Positions 1-7,831 of a DNA stretch of 39,271 nucleotides are shown in pieces. Below the pieces are notes generated by a model, which was not told where the DNA came from, ran no database searches, and saw only the letters and a program-made list of their open reading frames with translations. This DNA is from Firmicutes bacterium UBA5486. Lineage in GTDB: Bacteria > Bacillota > UBA4882 > UBA10575. The stretch spans positions 1 to 39,271 of the forward strand of contig DIPO01000076.1 in the NCBI GenBank assembly GCA_002427045.1. Direction: 5' to 3'. Numbering within the stretch: the first letter of the stretch is position 1; the number at the start of each line of letters is the position of its first letter. Position numbers and translations under genes: made by a program.

Positions 1-209
1 GATAAGATCTCCCGTCTCTGGAGGCTAGAGGCTAGAAGCTAGAGGCTGGAAAAGAAAGACGATAAAATTAGTCCTTCATCCAGCGATCAGTTTCCAGTTT
101 CCAGCCTCCAGAGAGTAAGACCCCTTGTAGACTACAAGGTTGATAGGCCGGGTGTGTAATTGCAGTAATGCATTTAGCTAACCGGTACTAATCGGTCGAG
201 GGTTTGACC
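1..209 (+). rRNA. 23S ribosomal RNA, 3' end (partial)
   Basis: The right part carries the conserved 3'-terminal 23S segment: GTAAGACCCCTTG at 115-127, TTGATAGGCCGGGTGTGTAA around 140-159, and ACCGGTACTAATCGGTCGAG at 181-200. It closes near 209 at a GGTTTGACC motif, the usual 3' strand of the terminal helix. The 5' part of the gene lies outside the window. The conserved sequence is interrupted between 13 and 115 by a long insertion, annotated separately. The exact 3' end is an estimate. The 5S gene follows on the same strand, so this is the end of an rRNA operon. Confidence 0.93.
14..114 (+). repeat. about 100-nt insertion in 23S rRNA at the helix 98 position
   Basis: In Bacillus-type 23S rRNA only about a dozen bases separate the TCCC and GTAAGA blocks; here about 101 bases do. 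Bases 15-26 (TCTCTGGAGGCT) pair perfectly with 103-114, so the insertion can form an extended helix. Inside it are short tandem units of the form GGCTAGA/GCTAGAAGCTAG (about 24-47) and TTTCCAG units at 91-97 and 98-104. The 12-mer at 31-42 (GCTAGAAGCTAG) occurs in reverse complement at 36287-36298, inside another repeat cluster of this window. The helix number is assigned from memory of the 23S map. Confidence 0.75.
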
Positions 210-270
210 ATAAGCGGCCTTTAATAGACTTTTCCTATGCAGTTTTGAGAGTACGGATATTATTAATTAA

Positions 271-314
271 AAAAGTTAATAAGTTTCCTTGTGGTGATAG
301 GAGGTACCACCTGT
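271..314 (+). pseudogene. truncated 5S rRNA-like copy with its leader
   Basis: Bases 271-314 repeat 413-459, which is the leader plus the first part of the intact 5S gene. Both have AAAAGTT, then AAGTTTCCTTGT, then AGGAGGTACCACC. The left copy lacks four bases in the middle (GGCG of the intact copy) and stops matching after ACCACCTGT. It therefore holds only the 5' fifth or so of a 5S gene and cannot fold into 5S rRNA. Confidence 0.7.
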
Positions 315-412
315 AGGGGCAGGAGGGCCCAAGCCGAGGCGCCACGGATGGCAAAAGCCGAGGCCGTTCCCAGGGAACGGGCTAGTAGGCAAGATGTATC
401 TATATAAGTTTG
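315..412. repeat. GC-rich palindromic element between the 5S fragment and 5S
   Basis: This stretch is much richer in GC than the bases around it. It contains a 10-base direct repeat AAGCCGAGGC at 331-340 and 355-364. Between the copies is the small hairpin GCCACGGATGGC (341-352). A perfect inverted repeat, CCGTTCCC at 364-371 and GGGAACGG at 373-380, follows. Its placement between a truncated and a complete 5S copy suggests an inserted repeat element. No protein is encoded. Confidence 0.5.
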
Positions 413-427
413 AAAAGTTTATAAGTT

Positions 428-545
428 TCCTTGTAGTTATGGCGAGGAGGTACCACCCGTTCCCATCTCGAACACGGCAGTTAAGCTCCTCAGCGCTGAT
501 GGTACTTGTCGGGTGACCGGCTGGGAGAGTAGGTCGCTGCAAGGA
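428..545 (+). rRNA. 5S ribosomal RNA
   Basis: The 118-base segment has the 5S landmarks: GGTACCACCCGTTCCCATCT (450-469), then CGAACACGGCAGTTAAGC (470-487), and GTAGGTCGCTGCAAGGA at the 3' end. The terminal TCCTTGTAG pairs with CTGCAAGGA, which sets both ends. It follows 23S on the same strand and is followed at once by a terminator. Confidence 0.95.
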
Positions 546-554
546 ATTAATTTT

Positions 555-588
555 AAAGTCCGGATCCAGAAAGATCCGGACTTTTTTA
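555..588 (+). terminator. Rho-independent terminator of the rRNA operon
   Basis: AAAGTCCGGATC (555-566) pairs perfectly with GATCCGGACTTT (573-584) around a CAGAAA loop. The stem runs into a T tract. It lies ten bases past the 5S gene. Confidence 0.95.
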
Positions 589-1173
589 TATCACTTAGTG
601 ATGACACTTAAGGTAGTCGGTAAGGTTGTTAATTATTATCATATCATCTGCATTTGCGTGATTAACCACTAGGAGTTATAAGAATATTATCTGTTTAAAA
701 TAAAAAAATGCTCGATAATTGCAGGAAAAAGAAGCTTTGTTCAGAAATTAAATAAGGAAGGTATTGCATAATTATCTACGGTATCTATCGACACAATTTT
801 AAACGTTATCTTTAATTCGAATGAATCTAATTTCTGAAGACACTAACTCAATCAAAGTATTGCGGGTAAACTTAAAATATTGAGATATGAGAATCATAGT
901 GGGTGATTAACATTTTATGTTGAATCGTAAATCAATTTATTTTGTAATTTATGAATAATAAAAAGATCAATAAAAAAGTTTTGATGTTCGGAGGAAATGG
1001 AGTTTAATAAGCAGGTTTTATTTAGATGTACTAAAATATTACTATTGTTTGCCGATAAATATAAAGATGAGTTTTATATAAATTGGTTTTAATGTCGAAA
1101 AGCATAACAATTTATGTTAATATTTTGTTTTTTGACAAAGATATTTAATAATTAGTTTAAAGGGGAAGTGGCT
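589..1173. other. AT-rich intergenic region, no gene seen
   Basis: About 585 bases separate the rRNA operon from the glycan locus. I see no convincing reading frame, tRNA or strong hairpin. A good -35 hexamer TTGACA sits at 1132-1137 but has no convincing -10 at the right distance. A sequence related to the 23-base intergenic motif found elsewhere occurs in reverse orientation near 751-775. Confidence 0.6.
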
Positions 1174-3048
1174 ATGAAGGTCAACAAAAAACATCTGATA
1201 ATGTTATTTATAGATATTTTTTTAATCAACCTCACTATGTGGTTTTCTTTTTTTCTTAGGTTTGAAGGAAGGATTCCTTTACATTATGGGAGTAAATGGT
1301 TGTATTATGTTGTTTTAGTTACTTTTTTTCGGATCGGATGTTTTTATTATTTTGGCTTATATAAAAGCCTTTGGAGCTATTCTAGTCTTCCTGAATTAAT
1401 CCAAATTATTAAAGCGGTTACTGTTTCATCAGTATTAATTACTTTTGTAGATCGGATTATGCTGGAGGCAGCGATTCCCCGGAGTGTACTCTTTATTTCC
1501 TGGGTTTTACATATTATTACCATTGGTGGGGCTCGTTTTGCTATTAGGATCCGCCGAGAGGTTTTAACTTCATTAGAAGTAACTAGGAGCATGAGTAAAA
1601 GGGTACTGATTGTTGGAGCAGGACAGGCAGGAGCATTAATCATTAAAGAGATGATGCAGAATAGTAATGCTACGCACTGGCCAGTTGCTGTTGTTGATGA
1701 TGATTATAATAAGATTAACCAGCAGTTACACGGGGTTCCGGTGGTAGGGACTGTTAATGAATTGGTTAGGGTAGCAAATACCTATCGTGTGGATGCGATT
1801 CTAATCGCAATCCCTTCTGCGCCAAAAAGCAGGGTTAGGGAGATTGTAGCACAAGCTAAAGAGACTGGACTTACGGTTAGTATTCTCCCTGGTTTAATGG
1901 AAATGGCGAGGGAGGGCTCGGTTACTCTAGATCAGGTTAGGGAGGTCCGGATTGAGGATCTGTTAGGACGAAAACCAGTAAGGCTTCATATCGAAGAGGT
2001 TGCCGGGTATCTAAAAGGAGAAAGGGTACTAATTACCGGTGCTGGTGGTTCTATTGGCTCTGAGCTCTGCCGTCAGGTTGCCAAGTTCGAACCGGAAGTC
2101 CTCTTACTTTTAGGGAGGGGAGAAAATTCTATCTATGAGATTGACCAGGAATTACGGATTATTTTTCCCACCTTAAAAAGAATACCTATAATTGCTGATG
2201 TTCGGGATTACGCCCGTCTTGAACAAATTTTCAAGGAATTCCGTCCCACAGTACTCTTCCATGCGGCAGCTCATAAACATGTTCCGCTGATGGAGGCTGC
2301 TCCTGATGAAGCAGTAAAGAATAATATCTTTGGCACCAAAAATGTTGCAGAACTCGCAGATGAATATGGAATAAAAAGATTTGTTTTGATCTCTACAGAT
2401 AAAGCAGTAAATCCCACTAGCGTGATGGGAACGACCAAACGGGTTGCAGAGATGATTGTTCAACAGATAGCAGCCAAAAGTAAGACCAAATTTTGTGCTG
2501 TTAGATTTGGTAATGTTTTAGGCAGTCGAGGAAGCGTTATTCCTCTTTTTCAGCAGCAAATTGCCAGAGGTGGCCCAGTAACAGTTACTCATCCGGAGAT
2601 GGTCCGTTTCTTTATGACAATTCCGGAAGCAGTTTCCTTAGTGATTCAAGCAGGAGCAATGGGTGAAAGAGGCGAAATCTTTATATTAGACATGGGAGAA
2701 CCAGTGAAAATTATGGATCTAGCTAATGATTTAATCCGTCTCTCCGGTTTAGTACCCGGTAAGGATATTCAGGTTAGTTATACCGGGATTAGGCCTGGTG
2801 AGAAATTATATGAGGAGATTCTTACTGCGGAAGAAGGAACCAATGCTACCCGGCATGAACGGATCTATGTTAGTAAGCCCAATGGAGTTAATCCCGAACG
2901 ACTTCAGGAAGACCTTATCTATCTGGAAAAATGGGTCTCCGTTGCTGACCGGGTGAAAGTGATAGAAAAACTCTATCAGATGGTTCCCAAATATACTCCC
3001 AGTAAGCGGTGGATTGAGGAAATGACGGCCGCCGGGAAGCATGAATAA
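1174..3048 (+). CDS. membrane-anchored nucleotide-sugar 4,6-dehydratase (CapD/PglF/WbpM family)
   Basis: The protein has about 624 residues, the usual length of the long membrane-bound dehydratases that act on UDP-HexNAc as the first step to amino-dideoxy sugars. Four hydrophobic segments fill residues 6-125. A first nucleotide-binding fold begins at GAGQAG (148-153), and the catalytic Rossmann domain at GAGGSIGSE (289-297). The active-site region is NPTSVMGTTK (413-422). As in WbpM and PglF, Met replaces the Tyr of the usual YxxxK pair. The ATG at 1174 is preferred over the in-frame GTG at 1168 because AGGGGA at 1161-1166 is then seven bases upstream. It heads the polysaccharide locus. Whether it makes a bacillosamine-type or quinovosamine/fucosamine-type product is not decided by sequence. 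Confidence 0.93.
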   Translation: MKVNKKHLIMLFIDIFLINLTMWFSFFLRFEGRIPLHYGSKWLYYVVLVTFFRIGCFYYFGLYKSLWSYSSLPELIQIIKAVTVSSVLITFVDRIMLEAAIPRSVLFISWVLHIITIGGARFAIRIRREVLTSLEVTRSMSKRVLIVGAGQAGALIIKEMMQNSNATHWPVAVVDDDYNKINQQLHGVPVVGTVNELVRVANTYRVDAILIAIPSAPKSRVREIVAQAKETGLTVSILPGLMEMAREGSVTLDQVREVRIEDLLGRKPVRLHIEEVAGYLKGERVLITGAGGSIGSELCRQVAKFEPEVLLLLGRGENSIYEIDQELRIIFPTLKRIPIIADVRDYARLEQIFKEFRPTVLFHAAAHKHVPLMEAAPDEAVKNNIFGTKNVAELADEYGIKRFVLISTDKAVNPTSVMGTTKRVAEMIVQQIAAKSKTKFCAVRFGNVLGSRGSVIPLFQQQIARGGPVTVTHPEMVRFFMTIPEAVSLVIQAGAMGERGEIFILDMGEPVKIMDLANDLIRLSGLVPGKDIQVSYTGIRPGEKLYEEILTAEEGTNATRHERIYVSKPNGVNPERLQEDLIYLEKWVSVADRVKVIEKLYQMVPKYTPSKRWIEEMTAAGKHE

Positions 3049-3120
3049 GTATAAAAGTACTCTAATTATATTACAAAGGTAATTTAAAAAAGCTAATGTT
3101 ATAAGTAAAGTGGTGATTAA

Positions 3121-3975
3121 GTGAAGGTTTTGATTACAGGATGCCAAGGTCAACTGGGTGTTGAATTAGGCAGGCAACTGAAAAACCTCAATCAGGAAAG
3201 TAAGAAGAAGATTGCTTTAATTGAAACCGATCTTGATACCCTGGATATTACAGACTCTTTCCAGGTTCAGAACCTGGTGGCCCAGGAACAACCGGAGGTC
3301 ATTATTAATACCGCTGCTTATACTAATGTTGATGGCTGTGAAACCAATGAACTAAAGGCTTTTAGAGTTAATGCCATCGGTGCCCGGAATCTTTCTGTAG
3401 CAGCTTATAAAATTGGGGCTAAAATTCTTCAGGTTTCAACCGATTATGTATTTGATGGTACTGGAAATTATCCCAAGAGAGAATATGACCCTATTAATCC
3501 GCAGAGCATTTATGGAAAGAGTAAGGCTTTGGGAGAAAAACTAGTTATAGAGACCAATCCTCGACACTTTATCCTCAGAACAGCCTGGCTTTATGGAGAA
3601 GGAAACAATTTTGTCCGCACAATGTTAAAGCTTGCCCAGGAAAAAGATGAAATCAATGTGGTCAATGATCAGATTGGTTCGCCAACTAGTACTGTAGATT
3701 TAGCAAGGTGTATCATTAATCTGATTAATACGGAGCACTATGGGATTTACCATGCTACCTGTGAAGGTGAGTGTTCATGGTATGATTTTGCGAAAAGAAT
3801 ATTTGCCCTTAAGAGTATTAGAGTGAAAATTAATCCTATTACTACCAAAGAATTGAACCGGCCTGCTAAACGTCCAGCCTACTCGGTACTTGAGAATTAT
3901 ATGCTGAAACTAATCGGTTTAAATAAATTTCGGCAATGGGAGGATGCTTTGGAGGAATATTTGAGAAGATGGTAA
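3121..3975 (+). CDS. rfbD: dTDP-4-dehydrorhamnose reductase RmlD
   Basis: This 284-residue short-chain dehydrogenase/reductase performs the last step to dTDP-L-rhamnose. It has the N-terminal nucleotide-binding motif TGCQGQLG (6-13), the STDYVFDGTG motif and the catalytic YGKSK. Length and order match RmlD throughout. The GTG start is preceded by AAGTGGTGATTA. RmlC-like and RmlB proteins lie far downstream (27319-28813), while RmlA is absent from the window. Codon usage resembles the flanking genes rather than the AT-rich island that begins just after it. Confidence 0.93.
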   Translation: MKVLITGCQGQLGVELGRQLKNLNQESKKKIALIETDLDTLDITDSFQVQNLVAQEQPEVIINTAAYTNVDGCETNELKAFRVNAIGARNLSVAAYKIGAKILQVSTDYVFDGTGNYPKREYDPINPQSIYGKSKALGEKLVIETNPRHFILRTAWLYGEGNNFVRTMLKLAQEKDEINVVNDQIGSPTSTVDLARCIINLINTEHYGIYHATCEGECSWYDFAKRIFALKSIRVKINPITTKELNRPAKRPAYSVLENYMLKLIGLNKFRQWEDALEEYLRRW

Positions 3976-4078
3976 GATTAAAGGCTCTTAAGTAGCAGAA
4001 TTATAGCTGGATTATGTTTTATTTGACTTATGTTTCTTGCTATTGTGAAATAAACAATACATTTAATAAGGTGATAAA

Positions 4079-4723
4079 ATGAAACCTTACTTGGTAATAA
4101 AGAGAATATTGGATTTTGTAATATCTTTGACTGCAATTATAATACTTTTACCATTTTTTTTGGTAATAGCTATTTTGATAAAGTTGGACTCTAAGGGACC
4201 GGTATTTTTTAGGCAAAAAAGAGCTGGGAAAGATACAAGAATATTTACTGTTTATAAATTTCGAACTATGAGAGTTGAAACTGAAAAAGATGGTAGATTG
4301 CTATCTGATATGGAAAGGATGACAAGGGTTGGTTTTTTTTTACGTAAAACAAGTATAGATGAGCTACCACAGTTATTCAATATTTTAAAGGGGGAAATGA
4401 GTTTTATAGGACCTAGGCCATTACCTGATTTTTATTTGCCATATTATTATGAGAAGGAAATCCATAGACATGATGTGAAACCAGGAATAAGTGGTTGGGC
4501 TCAAGTTAACGGACGTAATTTTATAAATTGGGAAAAAAGATTTGAATACGATTTGTTTTATACTAATAATATTAGTTTTATGTTTGATTTAAAGATTTTC
4601 TTTTTAACTCTAAAAAAAGTATTTTTGAGATCCGACGTAGGCATTAGAGGTGTTGATTTTCCAGATAAATCATTACATGAAATAAGACAGCCAAATAAAA
4701 ACACACTTTTTTATGAGGGGTAA
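4079..4723 (+). CDS. undecaprenyl-phosphate sugar-1-phosphate transferase (PglC/WcaJ-type, short form)
   Basis: A 214-residue bacterial sugar transferase that would load the first sugar phosphate onto undecaprenyl phosphate at the inner face of the membrane. One N-terminal membrane segment (about 10-34) is followed by FRQKRAG, YKFRTM, LRKTSIDELPQLFNILKGE, SFIGPRPL and KPGISGWAQVNGRN, the family signature blocks. It lacks the extra N-terminal membrane domain of full WcaJ and so matches the small PglC-type catalytic unit. AAGGTGAT lies three bases before the ATG. It is the first gene of the AT-rich island and sets the initiating sugar. With the CapD/PglF-like and PglE-like neighbours, an amino-dideoxy sugar is a reasonable guess. 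Confidence 0.93.
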   Translation: MKPYLVIKRILDFVISLTAIIILLPFFLVIAILIKLDSKGPVFFRQKRAGKDTRIFTVYKFRTMRVETEKDGRLLSDMERMTRVGFFLRKTSIDELPQLFNILKGEMSFIGPRPLPDFYLPYYYEKEIHRHDVKPGISGWAQVNGRNFINWEKRFEYDLFYTNNISFMFDLKIFFLTLKKVFLRSDVGIRGVDFPDKSLHEIRQPNKNTLFYEG

Positions 4724-4727
4724 GAAA

Positions 4728-5258
4728 ATGATAATAAAACATGAAGATGTAACGCTTCGGGCTGTAGAAGAAAGTGATATGGAACTACTTAGGGAAATGA
4801 TAAATAACCCTGAAATTGAAAATATGGTAGCGGGCTCATCATTTCCAGTTTCTTCTTTTGCACAAAGAAAATGGTTTGAAAACTTATTAAACAACAAAAA
4901 TGAATTAAGGCTTATAATTGATACTGATACTTATGGCTCTATAGGTACAATAACGCTTACTAAAATAGATTGGAAGAATAGAAATTCTCAACTCAATATA
5001 AAGATTACAAATAAAAAAGATTTATATGGAAAAGGTTATGGATCAAAAGCAACGAAAGCACTTATTAAATATGCTTTTGAACAACTTAATATGCAATGTA
5101 TTTATAGTCATATTCTTGAATATAATATTGCTTCGCAACGTCTTCATGAAAAGATTGGTTTTAAAAAAGAGGGAATTTTAAGAGAACGTGTATATAAAAA
5201 TAGTAAGTATCACAATTTAATAGTTTGGTCAATATTAAAAGGAGAATTAAATGAATGA
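4728..5258 (+). CDS. GNAT family N-acetyltransferase
   Basis: A 176-residue acetyl-CoA-dependent acyltransferase of the RimJ/RimL- and PseH-like group. The acetyl-CoA motif A is GKGYGSKATKALIKYAF at about 105-121. The C-terminal part, with NIASQRLHEKIGFKKEG, is the usual motif B. I chose the ATG at 4728 over the in-frame ATG at 4713, because GAGGGG at 4715-4720 overlaps the earlier codon and serves the later one. It starts four bases after the sugar transferase and overlaps the next gene by eight bases. In this setting it probably acetylates the amino group of a nucleotide-linked amino sugar, but ribosomal or other substrates are possible from sequence alone. Confidence 0.85.
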   Translation: MIIKHEDVTLRAVEESDMELLREMINNPEIENMVAGSSFPVSSFAQRKWFENLLNNKNELRLIIDTDTYGSIGTITLTKIDWKNRNSQLNIKITNKKDLYGKGYGSKATKALIKYAFEQLNMQCIYSHILEYNIASQRLHEKIGFKKEGILRERVYKNSKYHNLIVWSILKGELNE

Positions 5259-6330
5259 AATAGGTAGTGAGTTTTGGCTTTCTAGTCTTCCAAATGACTC
5301 TCTTGAAGGAAGCCCCGAATGGATAAACTCGTGGGGAAATCATGTACTTACCTCATCGGGAAGAGGAGCAATTTCACTTTTGCTAGAGCATATTAAAGAA
5401 GAAGTTTTACATAAAAATGCATTATTACCTTCCTATATTTGTGAATCTGTGATAATGCCTTTTATAAAACAAGGTTATACTTGTTATTTTTATGATATAA
5501 ACAAGGACCTTTCTCCTAAAAAAGAAAGCTTAAATATTTACGTCAAAAGTAAAATAGGTATCGTTTTACACATGGGTTACTTTGGGTTTCCCACTAATAA
5601 TAATATAAAAAAACAAATAACACAATTTAAGGATAAAGGAACAATTATAGTTGAAGATTTGACACACACTTTATTTTCAAAATATAATAGGTTTATGGAA
5701 AATGACTATTACGTAGCAAGTTTAAGAAAATGGACAGGTTTACCTACTGGTGGATTTTTAGCTTCCAAAAATAGCATTTTTCGGGAAACTCTATGTGAGC
5801 ATTCCACTTTTTATAATTATAGAAAAGAAGCTTTAATAATGAAAGGAAAGTATATTGAGTTAAACCGTGAAGACTTAAAAGAAAAATATTTAGCAATGTT
5901 TAAAATAGGAGAAACTATTTTAAACAAAGATAATAACCCATATTTAATAGATAGTCTTTCACGTACAATTATACAAAAACTCAACATAAAAAATTTAATT
6001 TTAAAACGTAGACAAAACTTTAGTTTTCTACTATCAGCTTTAAACAATATTCCTGAAGTTACATCTGTGTTTAATAAGTTGCCGGATGATATTTGTCCCT
6101 TTTTCTTTCCGATTTATGTAGAAAAGGGAAGAGAAATATTTAGGAACAAACTTATAGATAAAAAGGTATATTGCCCAGTACACTGGCCTACTCCACCTCA
6201 AATTCATTTATCTAAATCAATAAGTAAACGAATTTATGAAAGTATAATGTCATTGCCGTGTGATCAACGATATGGTAATGAAGAAATGCAAAGAATTGTG
6301 GATATTATTAAAAGGTTTAATAGTTGTTAA
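5251..6330 (+). CDS. divergent PLP-dependent aminotransferase-fold protein (DegT/AHBA-like)
   Basis: The 359-residue protein keeps the outline of a fold-type I aminotransferase but matches the DegT family poorly. TSSGRGAISLLL (34-45) fits the cofactor-phosphate loop. VEDLTHTLF (134-142) holds the Asp expected to face the pyridine nitrogen. SLRKWTGLPTGG (157-168) places Lys160 where the Schiff-base lysine should be. The C-terminal half is hard to assign. It overlaps the acetyltransferase by eight bases (ATG at 5251, stop at 5256-5258) and has its own GGAG. A canonical aminotransferase follows directly, so the two might act on different keto-sugars. The substrate is unknown. Confidence 0.72.
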   Translation: MNEIGSEFWLSSLPNDSLEGSPEWINSWGNHVLTSSGRGAISLLLEHIKEEVLHKNALLPSYICESVIMPFIKQGYTCYFYDINKDLSPKKESLNIYVKSKIGIVLHMGYFGFPTNNNIKKQITQFKDKGTIIVEDLTHTLFSKYNRFMENDYYVASLRKWTGLPTGGFLASKNSIFRETLCEHSTFYNYRKEALIMKGKYIELNREDLKEKYLAMFKIGETILNKDNNPYLIDSLSRTIIQKLNIKNLILKRRQNFSFLLSALNNIPEVTSVFNKLPDDICPFFFPIYVEKGREIFRNKLIDKKVYCPVHWPTPPQIHLSKSISKRIYESIMSLPCDQRYGNEEMQRIVDIIKRFNSC

Positions 6331-6397
6331 AACAAGTAGGCTCTTGGTTAATAGCTATTTATTTTATTTTATTAAAATAATATTGGAGATGAATTTA

Positions 6398-7528
6398 TTG
6401 CAAAAACGTATTTACCTTTCTCCTCCCCACATGGGTGGCGAAGAAATAAATTATGTACATGAAGCTTTTGAATCAAATTGGATTGCTCCTTTAGGGCCCA
6501 ACGTAGAAGGCTTTGAAAAAGAGGTTGCTGAATATGTTGGGACAAAAGGTGCGGTAGCACTATCAGCAGGGACTGCAGCAATACATTTAGCTCTAAAATA
6601 TGTTGGGGTGGCCGAGGGAGACTACGTTTTTTGTTCCTCACTTACTTTTGCTGCTTCATGTAATCCGATTGTTTACGAAAAAGCTATTCCTGTTTTTATC
6701 GATTCAGAGCCAGGAAGTTGGAACATGTCTCCTATTGCTTTGGAAAAAGCTTTTGAAGCATTTTACAAGCGAGATATTATGCCTAAAGCAGTTGTGATTG
6801 TTGATTTGTATGGACAAAGCGCTGATATGGACAAGCTTGTACCAATTTGCGAAAAATACAAAGTTCCTGTTATTGAAGATTCAGCAGAAGCTTTAGGCTC
6901 TACTTATAAAGGAAAAACAAATGGTTCATTTGGTCAATTTGGTGTTTTTTCTTTTAATGGTAACAAAATTATTACTACTTCTGGTGGGGGAATGGTTGTT
7001 TCTGATGACTTAGATGCACTGAAAAAAATTAAGTTTTGGGCTACTCAAGCACGTGAACCATTTAGGCATTACGAACATAAAGAAATTGGTTATAACTATC
7101 GGATGAGTAATATTGTTGCTGGTATTGGTAGAGGACAAATTAGAGTATTAAATGAGAGAGTTAAGCGGAAGAAGGAAGTGTATGATACATACAAAAAAGC
7201 CTTTTCTAATTATCCGCAAATTCAAATGATGCCGGTAGCATCCTTTGGTAAACCAAATTACTGGTTAACTGTAATAACCATTGATAAAAGTAGTGGAGTT
7301 AAACCAGAGGATATTATAATAAAACTTGAGGAAAACAATATCGAATCTCGACCAGTCTGGAAACCAATGCATTTACAACCAGTTTATAAAGATTGTGAGT
7401 ATTTTAAACATGAGGAAGATGTTTCGATGGATTTATTTGAACGTGGAGTTTGTTTACCATCGGGGACAGCTATGACAGATGGGGAACAGCAGAGGGTTGT
7501 TGAGCTAGTTATTGAATCTTTTAAGTAA
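6398..7528 (+). CDS. DegT/DnrJ/EryC1/StrS sugar aminotransferase (PglE-like)
   Basis: A PLP-dependent aminotransferase of about 376 residues that adds an amino group to a nucleotide-linked keto-sugar. ALSAGTAAIHLAL (54-66) binds the cofactor phosphate and VIEDSAEALGS (158-168) carries the Asp partner. FSFNGNKIITTSGGGM (185-200) contains the Schiff-base Lys190. The wording of these motifs is closest in memory to PglE/LegC-type enzymes acting on UDP-4-keto-6-deoxy-HexNAc. The TTG at 6398 lies nine bases after GGAG (6385-6388), while the ATG at 6389 directly abuts it. An in-frame extension back to 6260 overlaps the previous gene and is unlikely. With the 4,6-dehydratase and the acetyltransferase it could complete a di-N-acetyl sugar pathway. 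Confidence 0.9.
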   Translation: MQKRIYLSPPHMGGEEINYVHEAFESNWIAPLGPNVEGFEKEVAEYVGTKGAVALSAGTAAIHLALKYVGVAEGDYVFCSSLTFAASCNPIVYEKAIPVFIDSEPGSWNMSPIALEKAFEAFYKRDIMPKAVVIVDLYGQSADMDKLVPICEKYKVPVIEDSAEALGSTYKGKTNGSFGQFGVFSFNGNKIITTSGGGMVVSDDLDALKKIKFWATQAREPFRHYEHKEIGYNYRMSNIVAGIGRGQIRVLNERVKRKKEVYDTYKKAFSNYPQIQMMPVASFGKPNYWLTVITIDKSSGVKPEDIIIKLEENNIESRPVWKPMHLQPVYKDCEYFKHEEDVSMDLFERGVCLPSGTAMTDGEQQRVVELVIESFK

Positions 7529-7831
7529 ATTTATTTAAATTTTGAAAAGGTAGCTAACAGAATTTGATACGATGCCTAAGTTGTCTCAAACAATACTTTA
7601 TTGATGGAAAAGTAATGAACAGTATTTTTTTACGAATACTAATTAAACGTAATTTTAAGTTTTGGCTCTATTTACATTTCTTCATATTCTATTTATTGAC
7701 TAACAGGAATCCACCTAAAAACTTTTATACAAGGAACTTTATAATAAGTAGCTACTTTAGACAAGTGTCCAGAGTAAAGTATTGATGTTTAGTAAGGATA
7801 TTAAGTATGATAGGAGATTTTTATAGTACAA
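7529..7831. other. intergenic region, no convincing gene
   Basis: A 73-codon reading frame (7564-7785) lies here, but it has no ribosome binding site and low-complexity Phe/Ile/Tyr-rich composition. I see no hairpin terminator or strong promoter. It may be decayed sequence between two recombined parts of the island. Confidence 0.5.

Noticed and set aside
14..114. 23S insertion as a self-splicing intron
   Set aside because: It is only about 100 bases, has no intron core motifs and encodes no endonuclease; a simple extended hairpin explains it.
276..542. 88-codon minus-strand frame across the 5S region
   Set aside because: It runs antisense through the 5S gene and its duplicated fragment; the coding look comes from structured RNA sequence.
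1132..1160. TTGACA at 1132-1137 as promoter of the first glycan gene
   Set aside because: The sequence 16-18 bases downstream is GTTTAA or TTTAAA, and a start there would leave almost no leader before the ribosome binding site.
6260..6397. N-terminal extension of the PglE-like aminotransferase
   Set aside because: The added 46 residues overlap the previous gene and match nothing in the family, whereas GGAG at 6385-6388 supports a start at 6398.
7564..7785. 73-codon plus-strand frame between two island genes
   Set aside because: No ribosome binding site, low-complexity AT-driven composition and no recognisable domain.
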